Source: an uncultured Aquimarina sp. (GTDB taxonomy: Bacteria > Bacteroidota > Bacteroidia > Flavobacteriales > Flavobacteriaceae). Taken from it: a DNA stretch of 64,000 nt. Shown piece after piece: positions 19,569-28,123 of this stretch (positions are counted from its first letter, which is position 1; every line of letters begins with the position of its first letter). Below the pieces are notes generated by a model. The model was not told the DNA's origin and did no database searches. It saw only the letters and a list, made by a program, of their open reading frames with translations. Position numbers and translations under genes: made by a program. The stretch is taken from positions 124,001 through 188,000 of the forward strand of contig CANMDW010000006.1 of NCBI GenBank assembly GCA_947496705.1, read 5' to 3'.

Positions 19569-19718
19569 GATTGTTGGTGTTGTTAAGTATATTTGATCGT
19601 ATAAATTAACGAATAGTATGCCTCATTATAGAGGTATCTATCATACACATTTAGGGGGGCAATTGACATTTGCCATCTATATTCATTTAAACTCAAAAAA
19701 GAGGTCTGATAGTTATAG

Positions 19719-19741
19719 GTGCGAAGTTGCAAACTTCGCAC
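19719..19741. repeat. Perfect hairpin at the left edge of the transposase remnant
   Basis: GTGCGAAGTT and AACTTCGCAC are perfect 10 bp arms around a GCA loop. The hairpin abuts the transposase fragment and may be part of the deleted insertion sequence or a scar at the deletion junction. It also overlaps the ATG that makes the fragment look like a short intact gene. Confidence 0.55.
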
Positions 19742-19952
19742 AGCTTTGATTATCAATAATATTTTTATTGAAAGCCTTTGGAGAAGCCTAAAATATGAAC
19801 ATGTATATTTGTTCCCAGCTGATGATGGCCTGCAATATTATCGAGGATTGAAAACCTGGTTTGACTATTATAACAAAGAACGTAGACATCAAAATTTGGA
19901 AAATGAACATCCAATAGCGGTTTATAAACAAACCCTAAAACCAGTAGCATAG
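19742..19952 (+). pseudogene. IS3-family transposase C-terminal remnant
   Basis: The frame encodes NNIFIESLWRSLKYEHVYLF, then GLKTWFDYYNKERRHQNLEN and HPIAVYKQ. This is the C-terminal end of the DDE integrase core of IS3-family transposases, including the catalytic-Glu region (IESLWRSLK) and the YYN.ERRHQ block. Only about 65 residues of a protein normally near 280 residues remain, and neither an upstream catalytic Asp region nor terminal inverted repeats are visible. It is on the plus strand in the gap between two minus-strand CAZyme genes, so an insertion sequence once landed inside PUL 2 and was largely deleted. Confidence 0.85.
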
Positions 19953-20280
19953 TGAAAAATAAAACGAAAGATGGGTTGTCATCAAAACAGGGAAGTTATG
20001 AGTCTCCTCCCAGACCCCCTCTTTCAACATCATTAACATCTTATTTTTTAATATTCTGTCCTAAATATGGGGGGAATTATACCAAGGTCTTGCTGTATTG
20101 CTTTAATACTAAACTTTAAATATTATTTTTCATTTTTACACTTTTAGAATAATCAGAAACCGATTTTTTTATACATCATACATATTTCATTATTAATGAA
20201 ACTCTTTTTTAAGAATTTGCATCACAATATTTAGGGAAGCCTACATAAACAATAAAGATGTTCTATAAAACTATCAAATA
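19953..20280. other. Intergenic region without recognised gene
   Basis: 328 bp of AT-rich sequence between the transposase remnant and the end of the GH93-like gene. It probably includes flanks of the decayed insertion sequence. I see no coding, no strong hairpin and no copy of the type A or B repeats. Confidence 0.5.
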
Positions 20281-22494
20281 CTACTCCTTAATAAAAGTAG
20301 TTGTATAGATGCCTTCTTTGTGGATTATTTTTAAGATGTAGTAGCCTGTAGATAACGTTTCTACATTTATCTTTGCATTATTCTTTTTATTCATTACTTC
20401 TACTCCTTGCATAGTTAGAATAATAATTGATTTTATTGATAATTCAGAAGCCACGTTTAAGTTATCTCGTATCGGATTTGGATAGACTTTTATTGCGTTA
20501 CTTTCTGTAATACGTAATTCTTTTTTACTAAATACATTTCCTATTGCGTTAGGTAAAAGATCAAATTTCCAACGTTGAGCATCACTACCATTGTCAGTCC
20601 ATTGATGAACATTAGCTCCTGGTTGATTACTATTAGAATCAACATCAAGGCATTGATTAGTGCCTTTGTGTGTTAGTTTAAAATATCCATCACCGGTATA
20701 CTCTATTTTCCAACGTTGTGCATTTCCTCCAATATCGTTGTACTGTGAAACGTTGGTTCCCGGTATGCTGCTACCTCCTGCAACATCCAGTACCTGATTA
20801 GTTCCATTGTGTGTCAATTTGTAAGTACCTTCTTCTTCCCTGGATACCAACCATTCCTGAGCACTTCCTCCAATGTCGTAATATTGCGCTATGTTTGTAC
20901 CAGGAATGCTACCTCCGCCAGCTACATCAAGTACTTGATTAGTACCTTTGTGCCATAATTTATATACTCCACCCGATACAATTGGTACTTCAGCAATCTC
21001 CAGAACCCAACGCTGAGCATTGCCACCAATATCATCCCATAACATTACATTCGTCTGTGGAGTAGTACTTCCGCCTGCAACATCCAAACATTTATTAGAA
21101 TCCTTATACATTAATTTAAAATGAGTCTCGTCGATTGGTAAAATCGACCATCTCTTCATCTTATTATTTTGATTTATGTTCTGTTGTACATTACTGCCTG
21201 CCACCGCATTTCCATTGATATTTAATAACTGCTTAGTACGTACATTTTCTAATGTATAATACCCATCACTTTGTACTTTAATTTGCCATAATTGTTCTTC
21301 TGCATTCCGCTTTGAATTCTGAATTACATTTGCTCCATCAGAAAAACTTCCATTAGCTACTTCAAGACATTGATTAGTTCCTTTATGTATAAGACGATAA
21401 ATACCTCCGGAGATGACCTTACTTGATCCTGGCCCACCAGTAACTTTACCAAAACTCATATACACATCAATGCCATTCCCACTTGGTAGATTTAAAGAAG
21501 TTAATGCAGCAATTTCATCATGTTTGACCTCATAGAGCGAAGACCATCTTAGGTTTGGCCAGGAAAGTCCTGGCCAAGGCGTACCAGCATTTTTCCAGGT
21601 TGCGCCATAGTTATCACTGTATTTGATTTTACCGTTATTCGATGTTACATAAAGTCTTCCTGAATTAATAGATAACAAATATGGTGCTCCGCTTTGATCT
21701 GGAATACGAACACCAATTCCAGGCTCCCAGTTTATACCATTATTAGAAGTTTTAAAATAGATATCACAACCCAGTGTACCGCAAACTTCAAATACAACAG
21801 CATATCTTCCGTCACTCATTTTTGTCCATACAGGCATGCCTGGACGATTATCTGGATCTTGTGTGTCCCAAGCTACAAATATTTCATTTCCCCAACTCAC
21901 TCCACCATTTGAAGAAATCTTTTGAGATAATACCTGATCATATCTAGGATTTGAATCCTCATATTTTTCGTTGGCATACATAACAGATACTCTGCCATCA
22001 TCTAAAAACCCAAGGTGGGGTTCATAGACACCTTTACCTCCAATATTTGAACCTTCATTTTGATCAATCGTACTTATGTAATTAAAACTATTACCAAAGT
22101 CATCACTCTTATATACATTGAGCTTAAATGAAGCTCCCCAAATTACGGAACGACAAGAAAGTAAGACAGAACCATCTTTTAATTGCAGCAATTGCCCGTT
22201 ATCGACATCCCGTCCAGGTTCAGAAATAGTATCAATCCATGTCCATGTGCGGCAGTTATCAGTGCTTTTCCATATACGAAGGTCTAAGCCAAATGATGAA
22301 GATTCGTCAAAAGTATTTACGGCAAGCCAATCTCCATTAGCCAATTTTAACATTCGTGGATACTCCGTTATTCCTGGATGATTATCTAATATTTGACTTT
22401 CAGACCAGGTTTGCGCATTTAGAGGATATTGTAAAAAAATGAGAGTAAGTAATACAAAAAAAATATACTTCTCTATTGGTCTATACTTATACAT
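20281..22494 (-). CDS. Sialidase-fold exo-glycosidase (GH93-like exo-arabinanase) with double RICIN and T9SS domain
   Basis: Signal peptide (MYKYRPIEKYIFFVLLTLIF...NAQ), then a six-bladed propeller (about 30-345) with Asp-box-like turns KSTDNCRTWTW, KSDDFGNSFNY, SSNGGVSWG and YSDNYGATWKN. The YPRMLKLANGDWLAV start and VYEPHLGFLDDGRVSVMY resemble GH93 exo-alpha-1,5-arabinanases more than GH33 sialidases, which need an Arg triad I could not place. Six RICIN subrepeats (about 352-645) make two beta-trefoils; subrepeats four and five are nearly identical (NQVLDVAGG.SIPGTN). A T9SS domain (VYPNPIRDNLNVAS) ends the protein. Predicted secreted, acting on arabinose side chains. The exact GH family is uncertain, and any exo-glycosidase of this fold is possible. 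Confidence 0.65.
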   Translation of the reverse strand: MYKYRPIEKYIFFVLLTLIFLQYPLNAQTWSESQILDNHPGITEYPRMLKLANGDWLAVNTFDESSSFGLDLRIWKSTDNCRTWTWIDTISEPGRDVDNGQLLQLKDGSVLLSCRSVIWGASFKLNVYKSDDFGNSFNYISTIDQNEGSNIGGKGVYEPHLGFLDDGRVSVMYANEKYEDSNPRYDQVLSQKISSNGGVSWGNEIFVAWDTQDPDNRPGMPVWTKMSDGRYAVVFEVCGTLGCDIYFKTSNNGINWEPGIGVRIPDQSGAPYLLSINSGRLYVTSNNGKIKYSDNYGATWKNAGTPWPGLSWPNLRWSSLYEVKHDEIAALTSLNLPSGNGIDVYMSFGKVTGGPGSSKVISGGIYRLIHKGTNQCLEVANGSFSDGANVIQNSKRNAEEQLWQIKVQSDGYYTLENVRTKQLLNINGNAVAGSNVQQNINQNNKMKRWSILPIDETHFKLMYKDSNKCLDVAGGSTTPQTNVMLWDDIGGNAQRWVLEIAEVPIVSGGVYKLWHKGTNQVLDVAGGGSIPGTNIAQYYDIGGSAQEWLVSREEEGTYKLTHNGTNQVLDVAGGSSIPGTNVSQYNDIGGNAQRWKIEYTGDGYFKLTHKGTNQCLDVDSNSNQPGANVHQWTDNGSDAQRWKFDLLPNAIGNVFSKKELRITESNAIKVYPNPIRDNLNVASELSIKSIIILTMQGVEVMNKKNNAKINVETLSTGYYILKIIHKEGIYTTTFIKE

Positions 22495-22742
22495 AAAAAT
22501 GAGTTTAATTGATTAATTAAAATAATTGGATAACTACTTGGCTTTAGAAAAATTAAAGTATGTATTAGTTATTACTCTAGAGATTCATACTAATAATCAG
22601 AATTATATAGAGATAATATGTATACAATTTAATTGAAACATATAGTCATCAGTTAAGTTAGTAAATTACTTGCTCCGTAGTGCTTAAAATAGTTTTAGTA
22701 TATGTCATTTTCACTGTGTTTATAACTTTTTATACAGGCTAC

Positions 22743-23894
22743 TCATTCTAATATTGAAAATTTATAAACACATATAGAGTAAAACTCTTCTTCAGGATTC
22801 AATAAGGTTGAAGGAAAATGAGGTTTGTTAGGACTGTCGGGAAAATGTTGTGTTTCCAAGCAAAAAGCTGTCCTGTAATTATAGGTTTTACCTTTTTTTC
22901 CTTGTATGGAACCATCTAAAAAATTACCTCCATAGAATTGTAAACCTGGTTCATTGGTGTACACCTCCATTGTTCTTCCAGAAGTAGGCTCTACTACCTT
23001 TGCAGCATAATTTAGTCCTTCCAGATTTTGATTTAATACGAAATTATGGTCATACCCCAATCCGTATTTCAGTTGCTCATGATTGGCATCTACTCTATCA
23101 CCAATAGCAGTTAATTTTTGAAAATCGAAAGGAGAATTTTCAACTGTAGCCAATGTACCTGTAGGAATCAACCCCTCATCCACTGGGGTATAATAGGGTG
23201 CATTGATCTGCAACAAATGATCATTAATAGTACCACTACCTGCTCCTTTCAGATTAAAAAAAGAATGATGCGTTAAATTAATGACCGTAGGCGCATCCGT
23301 TGTTGCCCAATATTCGATCTTTAATTCGTTTGCATTGGTAAGCTCATACTTCACTTTAATCGTTAAATTACCTGGGTAGCCTTCTTCCATATGCTTAGAT
23401 ATGTAGTGAAGTTCTAACGTTTGGTCATCAATTTGTTTGGCATCCCAAATGATCGCATCATACCCTGTATTTCCTCCATGAAGATGATTGACACCATTAT
23501 TTGTAGCCAGCACATATTCTTTGGAGTCTAGCATAAATTTTCCTTTCGCAATTCTATTCCCATAACGCCCAATAAGGGCTCCAAAATATTTCTCTTTGGA
23601 AGTCAGGTAGTCTTCAATAGTAGCATGTCCTAACACAACATCTTCATAATGCCCGTTCCGATCAGGCAGCCATAGCGAAACTACTTTACCTCCATAATTG
23701 GTGATTTCAGATACAGTTCCCTGCTTATTTTTTAAAACAAAGAGCATTGTTTTTTTATCCCCTATGATCTTTTCAAAAGCACTCTTTTCCGAAAGGGTAA
23801 TCTTGTCGTGATTTGTGTTCATTTCCTGGGCTTGAATAGCACTCAAAAACAATAATAAAAACAAAATTTTGATTGTTTTATATCTCATTGACAT
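22743..23894 (-). CDS. galM: Secreted galactose mutarotase (aldose 1-epimerase)
   Basis: Interconverts alpha and beta anomers of aldoses such as galactose. The 383-residue protein covers a full GalM fold with an N-terminal signal peptide (IKILFLLLFLSAIQAQ), so it acts in the periplasm or outside the cell. Family motifs visible are GRYGNRIAKGKF, NNGVNHLHGGNTGYD (substrate-binding His), VINLTHHSFFNLKG (catalytic His), GYDHNFVL and FCLETQHFPDSPN (catalytic Glu). The start at 23894 (MSMRYK) and the Met two codons later are equally possible. Its place between arabinan- and galactan-active enzymes suggests it handles the galactose they release. Confidence 0.92.
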   Translation of the reverse strand: MSMRYKTIKILFLLLFLSAIQAQEMNTNHDKITLSEKSAFEKIIGDKKTMLFVLKNKQGTVSEITNYGGKVVSLWLPDRNGHYEDVVLGHATIEDYLTSKEKYFGALIGRYGNRIAKGKFMLDSKEYVLATNNGVNHLHGGNTGYDAIIWDAKQIDDQTLELHYISKHMEEGYPGNLTIKVKYELTNANELKIEYWATTDAPTVINLTHHSFFNLKGAGSGTINDHLLQINAPYYTPVDEGLIPTGTLATVENSPFDFQKLTAIGDRVDANHEQLKYGLGYDHNFVLNQNLEGLNYAAKVVEPTSGRTMEVYTNEPGLQFYGGNFLDGSIQGKKGKTYNYRTAFCLETQHFPDSPNKPHFPSTLLNPEEEFYSICVYKFSILE

Positions 23895-23924
23895 ATATTA
23901 TATAGTTTTTTAGCAAAAATTATT

Positions 23925-24097
23925 TGAATAATGTAAATAATGGATAAGCTTTTTATTGTCGAAAATCCCTTTTCCCTAACCCTAAAGGGTAAGGATTTTC
24001 TCAGTTCTTATTATTCAACAAAGAATTTTTCCGCCCTTTAGGGTCGGGGAACAGAAAAATTCGGATTGTTTGCTTGTCCATTATTCATGTTGAATAC
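23925..24097. repeat. Type A nested inverted-repeat element, copy 2
   Basis: Diverged copy of the element at 14971-15145. Outer arms are AATAATGGATAAGC (about 23935-23949) and GCTTGTCCATTATTCATG (24072-24089). Internal hairpins are GAAAATCC...GGATTTTC (23961-24000, with inner CCCTAAAGGG) and AAGAATTTTTCCGCCC...GGGGAACAGAAAAATTCGG (about 24021-24064, with core CCCTTTAGGGTCGGGGAA). It sits about 80 bp beyond the stop codon of the minus-strand GH43-RICIN gene and upstream of the mutarotase gene. The stems are retained although their sequences differ from copy 1. Confidence 0.8.
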
Positions 24098-24176
24098 TAT
24101 TTATCTATAATGTATTTTGGTACTATAATCTTCATAAGCACAAAGATGTATTACACCTTTTTCTATTATTTTTTAA

Positions 24177-26366
24177 TTATTTTTTAATTATTTTTTCGGA
24201 AGTAATTTGTTTACCGTCAACACTGGCGATTACTATGTACATTCCGGGAACCAGATCTTTTATAATAAGATCATAAGCTAGCTGATCTGTTTCTACTTTT
24301 CTTACCGATCTACCAGTCAGATCTCTTATAAGAAGGGTGGTAGTTTTTTGCGGCAATCCTGTTACACGGAGTACGTCAGAAGAAGGATTAGGGCTTACAC
24401 TGATGCTCTTTTCATTAAATAACGTATCTACGCCATTTTTTAAGGTACTGATGTTATCAAATCTCCATAACTGGCAATCGCCTCCCCAAAATGAATATTG
24501 AAGTACATTTGCCCCGGCATTTGGAGAACAATTTTCTACGTCCAATGCAAGTCCACTGGCCTTTGAAATCACTTTATAATAACCATTGCTTACATGTTGA
24601 ATCATCCATTTTTGGCAATCATTATCATAATTTTGCCATTGATGAATATTAACTCCTAAATCTGAAGAGCAAAACGGAACATCTACAGACTTGCCACTAC
24701 TCTCAGATTGTATTCTATAAAATCCGCCTCCTACGCTAGATACTTGCCATTTCTGACAGTTATTATTGAGCCAGTTCCATACATGAATATTTGCGCCATT
24801 CGCAGAATCACAGCTATTAAGATCCAAAACCTTTCCTCCCTTTTTGGAAGTAATTCTGTACACTCCATCAGCAAGTGAGGTATTTGTAGAACCGACCAAT
24901 TCAAGCTTAAATTTTTGGTTATCTCCACCCAACCAATCATATTGTTGCAGGTTGGCTCCGTTTTGAGTAACCTGGCCTATATCCTGTATATCCAACACTT
25001 TGTTGCTCTGTCTGGAAACGATTCTATAGTATCCGTCTCCTGCATCAATAAATGACCATTGCTGGCAATAACCACCGTTTGGAGGCCACATTCTTACATT
25101 GGCAGCATTGGCCATAGAACAATTAATAACATCTAGTGCCAGTCCTCCGGTTAACGAAGTAATGGTATAATACCCTTCTGGGGTTGCCTGAATATGCCAT
25201 TGTTGATTCAATGCCCCCGTATCTTGGTATTGGGATACATTGGTAGCATTTTTTGGGGAGGCTCCTTCAACATCCAGCATTTTATCGCTGATTTTTACCC
25301 GAATTTTGTATATACCATTGGCAACCGAAGAACCACCAGGGAGCGTAATCTCACCACTGGGAGCTGTCAGCTTCATTCCCGTAGCACTGGGAGCTGGAAA
25401 TGCCGGAGTGTCATCCGCATTCCAATAGATACGCTGTGCCCTGGTAGTTCTAGAATTATCGCAGGCGCCTCCCGCTTCGGGAGTTGCATGATACACAAAC
25501 CAATCTTCAGTACCATCTGGTGATTTAAAAAAGCCGTGATGCCCGGGCCCAAACGCATCTACCTGGTCATTTCTTGAAAAGACTGCTCCGGGACGAATAC
25601 TCCATGAAGATCTTAGCATAGGATTAGAACCTGCATTCATGGTTGCTAATCTAAGCCGATAATTGGGACTGGTACATCCTTCTACCGAATAGGTCAAACT
25701 CACGGTATTGCCTCTTCGAATTAATGCTGCCCCTTCATTCACCGTGCCTTCACCAGATATAGGTTCGGTAAGCAAACTTCGTTGGCTGGTTATCGTCCAG
25801 GGATTTGAAACTCTGGCAATATATAAGTTTTGACCTCCTACAGAGAAATTGGAGGTGCGCTTTCCGGAGTAAATGATATAGTTCGTTCCATTATGCCTAA
25901 AAAAAGTATGATCGATGGCATAAAAGTCGGCACTCGGAGGAATTAGTCTTCCTTTATACACCCAGGTTCCGGTTGTTGGGTCTGAAGCGCTATTTTCTAA
26001 CACATGCATTCTTTGGTCTGCAAAGTTTAAGGAAGTACTATTTTTTGGTGCCGTATAATAGATGTACCATTTTCCACCATAACGAAACATTTCGGGAGCC
26101 CAATAATTCCCGGCCTGTCCTCCAGGGTTACTTTGTGAGAATGCTACGTAACGAGGTGCACTCTTTAAGCCCTCCAGTGTTCTGGATTTCTGTATTGAAA
26201 CATTGAAACCTGTGGTTCCTGTTAAATAATAGTAGCCTTGATAATTGAAAATGTACGGATCTGCCAAATCGGCAACAGGATTGGAAAAGTCTTGTCCTGT
26301 CGCCGATGTGGAGACCAGAATGAACAAAAAGGCTAAGTTGATTAAGTGTTTACTAATTTTTAGCAT
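24177..26366 (-). CDS. GH43 glycoside hydrolase (arabinofuranosidase-like) with double RICIN and T9SS domain
   Basis: Predicted secreted alpha-L-arabinofuranosidase or related GH43 enzyme. A five-bladed propeller (about 25-325) carries the canonical triad contexts: base Asp in ADLADPYIFNYQGYYYLTG, pKa-modulating Asp in YAIDHTFFRHNGTNYIIYSG and acid Glu in SGEGTVNEGAALIRRG; AFGPGHHGFF is also typical. Six RICIN subrepeats follow (about 335-635, two trefoils, each with QKW/QQW/QLW), many with paired cysteines (INCSMANAANV ... GYCQQW), then a T9SS domain (VSPNPSSDVLRVTG onward). The frame is open to 26414, but the Met at 26366 begins the signal peptide MLKISKHLINLAFLFILV. Confidence 0.85.
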   Translation of the reverse strand: MLKISKHLINLAFLFILVSTSATGQDFSNPVADLADPYIFNYQGYYYLTGTTGFNVSIQKSRTLEGLKSAPRYVAFSQSNPGGQAGNYWAPEMFRYGGKWYIYYTAPKNSTSLNFADQRMHVLENSASDPTTGTWVYKGRLIPPSADFYAIDHTFFRHNGTNYIIYSGKRTSNFSVGGQNLYIARVSNPWTITSQRSLLTEPISGEGTVNEGAALIRRGNTVSLTYSVEGCTSPNYRLRLATMNAGSNPMLRSSWSIRPGAVFSRNDQVDAFGPGHHGFFKSPDGTEDWFVYHATPEAGGACDNSRTTRAQRIYWNADDTPAFPAPSATGMKLTAPSGEITLPGGSSVANGIYKIRVKISDKMLDVEGASPKNATNVSQYQDTGALNQQWHIQATPEGYYTITSLTGGLALDVINCSMANAANVRMWPPNGGYCQQWSFIDAGDGYYRIVSRQSNKVLDIQDIGQVTQNGANLQQYDWLGGDNQKFKLELVGSTNTSLADGVYRITSKKGGKVLDLNSCDSANGANIHVWNWLNNNCQKWQVSSVGGGFYRIQSESSGKSVDVPFCSSDLGVNIHQWQNYDNDCQKWMIQHVSNGYYKVISKASGLALDVENCSPNAGANVLQYSFWGGDCQLWRFDNISTLKNGVDTLFNEKSISVSPNPSSDVLRVTGLPQKTTTLLIRDLTGRSVRKVETDQLAYDLIIKDLVPGMYIVIASVDGKQITSEKIIKK

Positions 26367-26414
26367 GATACTAGTTTTAGGGTTACTATTTATTTTGGGA
26401 CGAAACTCATTCAA

Positions 26415-26844
26415 AACTAAAGGGTGGTAAAGCTTGAGAAGGCATTGTTAAAAGCACTAAATCATACTTGAATATTTATCCAAATAAATATTGTATACGA
26501 TTCCAATTACAATGTTCAAGAAGATGAATCTACTTTTCTCTTTTTTAAGATATACCAACTATCAAAAGCGTATTTATATATCCATACTCTGTTTTCCCTT
26601 TACGATGTTGAAATTGTTTCTATTTAGTATTATGTATCCGCAATTATACCAGTAGGCATTTTATAGTATAGAAATTCAGTTACTCCCTTTAGGGTTGGGG
26701 GTAAATAACTGAATTTTTAGCATTTTCTTTTTACCCCATATCTCTACCTGGCTGTAGACAGGCTTAAAGCCCGCCTGAATGATAAAGTCGGGCAGGGGTG
26801 AAGAAAATGCTTTGATTTTTTTGTACTGGCATAATTGTAGATAA
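26415..26844. other. 430 bp intergenic region containing type B repeat copy 2
   Basis: The right half (26635-26843) is the type B repeat. The left part (26415-26634) is AT-rich, has no visible gene, and probably carries the promoter of the GH43-RICIN gene. Confidence 0.5.
26635..26843. repeat. Type B nested inverted-repeat element, copy 2
   Basis: Outer arms TATCCGCAATTATACCAGTA (26635-26654) and TACTGGCATAATTGTAGATA (26824-26843) pair with three mismatches. Inside are a hairpin of AGAAATTCAGTTACTCCC against TAAATAACTGAATTT (about 26670-26719, core CCCTTTAGGGTTGGGGG), and a stem of GCATTTTCTTTTTACCCC (26720-26737) against GGGGTGAAGAAAATGC (26795-26810). That stem encloses two small hairpins (CCTGGCTGTAGACAGG and GCCCG...CGGGC). 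Relative to copy 1 both sides of the stems have changed together. The right arm ends one base from the stop codon of the GH-A gene. Confidence 0.86.
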
Positions 26845-27912
26845 TCAATTATTATTTAATTTTTTAATTAAGTCTGTTTCGTCTTTACGATAAGGAGTTC
26901 CATCCTTTCTAAAGATATCATGAAACCATTCTACCGGCTCCTCCCCGCTTTCTATGGGAGTATCCCATTGGTAGATGGTATTCGATTTTCCGGCTACCAA
27001 TCCCCAATTGATAGCCCCTATATTTTCTTTCTTTAATATGGGTAAAATGTTCGAAAACCTGCTATTTCGGGTTCTGGCCATATATTCGGTACAAATCATA
27101 GGTCTTCCATGCGATTTTAACAGATTAATCACCAATTGATGTTCTTTGGGATCACTATAATTGTGATAAGAAAGTATATCTGAATTGAGGGCCTGAAAAG
27201 CATTCAGTTCCTGAAAATCCCAGGCCCACAATCCAACGGTTAAAGGTTGGCTAGGGTTAATTTCACGTGCCCATTGAAACACATTTTTTAAAAGTTCTAA
27301 AGATGATGTAAGTTTTCCGCTATTACCCGGTTCATTATATAAATCCCACATGATAACTCGCTTATCATTTGCAAAAGTTTTGATAATGTCTTTTACATAT
27401 ACCTCTAATTCGGGAAAATTCTTGGATTCTTTTGAAGCAGGATCTCCGGGATCTTGTACCCAACCCGAATTATGGACCCCCGGTTTGGGTTTGGATTGTT
27501 GTCCTGTTTTTGGGGTTTTGTTCCATACATCATCAAAAAACACCAAAATAGTTTTAATACCATGCGTATTTGCCATAGCCAGATAGCGTTCTACACGATT
27601 TTTGAAACCTTTGGGGTCTGCCTTATATGCCAGACTGTGTAGATACACTCGCATGGTATTAAAACCTATTTGCGCAGCATAACCCAATTCCCGATCAATA
27701 GTTTTGGGATCAAAGGTGTTTTCCTGCCACATCTCCAATTGATTTATAGCGGTGCTGGGAACAAAATTTGCGCCTGTTATCCAATCATGCTGGGCATACC
27801 AGGTTTTGGCTTTTTCTAATGGCCATTTATTTTTTTCGAGCAGATTGTTTTCCTGAGCGACTACTGTGCTCGTTATTATGAATAATACTGTGGTAAAAAA
27901 AGCTTTTTTCAT
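26845..27912 (-). CDS. Clan GH-A glycoside hydrolase (GH5-like), exact family unknown
   Basis: A secreted (beta/alpha)8-barrel retaining hydrolase of 355 residues. Signal peptide MKKAFFTTVLFIITSTVVAQ; IGFNTMRVYLHS, IMWDLYNEPGNSGK with the acid/base Glu (about residue 202), DILSYHNYSDP and MICTEYMARTRNSRF with the nucleophile Glu (about 282), then GAINWGLVAGKSNTIYQWD. The order matches clan GH-A. Related Bacteroidota proteins are often labelled 1,4-beta-xylanase without biochemical support. The frame is open to 27939, but the Met at 27912 begins the signal peptide. It lacks a T9SS domain and a Cys lipobox, so it is likely periplasmic. Its substrate is unknown; the context suggests a galactan or arabinogalactan fragment. 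Confidence 0.75.
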   Translation of the reverse strand: MKKAFFTTVLFIITSTVVAQENNLLEKNKWPLEKAKTWYAQHDWITGANFVPSTAINQLEMWQENTFDPKTIDRELGYAAQIGFNTMRVYLHSLAYKADPKGFKNRVERYLAMANTHGIKTILVFFDDVWNKTPKTGQQSKPKPGVHNSGWVQDPGDPASKESKNFPELEVYVKDIIKTFANDKRVIMWDLYNEPGNSGKLTSSLELLKNVFQWAREINPSQPLTVGLWAWDFQELNAFQALNSDILSYHNYSDPKEHQLVINLLKSHGRPMICTEYMARTRNSRFSNILPILKKENIGAINWGLVAGKSNTIYQWDTPIESGEEPVEWFHDIFRKDGTPYRKDETDLIKKLNNN

Positions 27913-27986
27913 ACGTACTTCATTGATATCGTTTAACAACTTGTGTATTTATAAATTTTCTATATATTCTTTACTTCTTTGGGAGA

Positions 27987-28022
27987 AAAACTACCGGACT
28001 CTAGTGAAAATCCGGTAGTTTT
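27987..28022 (-). terminator. Terminator of the GH43 lipoprotein gene
   Basis: AAAACTACCGGA and TCCGGTAGTTTT form a perfect 12 bp stem, about 100 bp after the stop codon of the minus-strand GH43 gene. On that strand the stem is followed by a run of T. It would separate susCD plus GH43 from the downstream enzyme genes or attenuate transcription into them. Confidence 0.75.
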
Positions 28023-28123
28023 GGCTGGGGGCAATTCAACTAATCCAAACAATTAGTAATTTCTTACATATCTTTTATGAGTTTATTTCAAATATATGAG
28101 CGTAAAACATCGCAATTTTTAGA

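Noticed and set aside
20281..22494. Classification as a GH33 sialidase on the basis of Asp-box turns.
   Set aside because: The Arg triad needed for sialic acid binding could not be placed, and the neighbouring enzymes point to arabinose or galactose; a GH93-like label was kept with moderate confidence.
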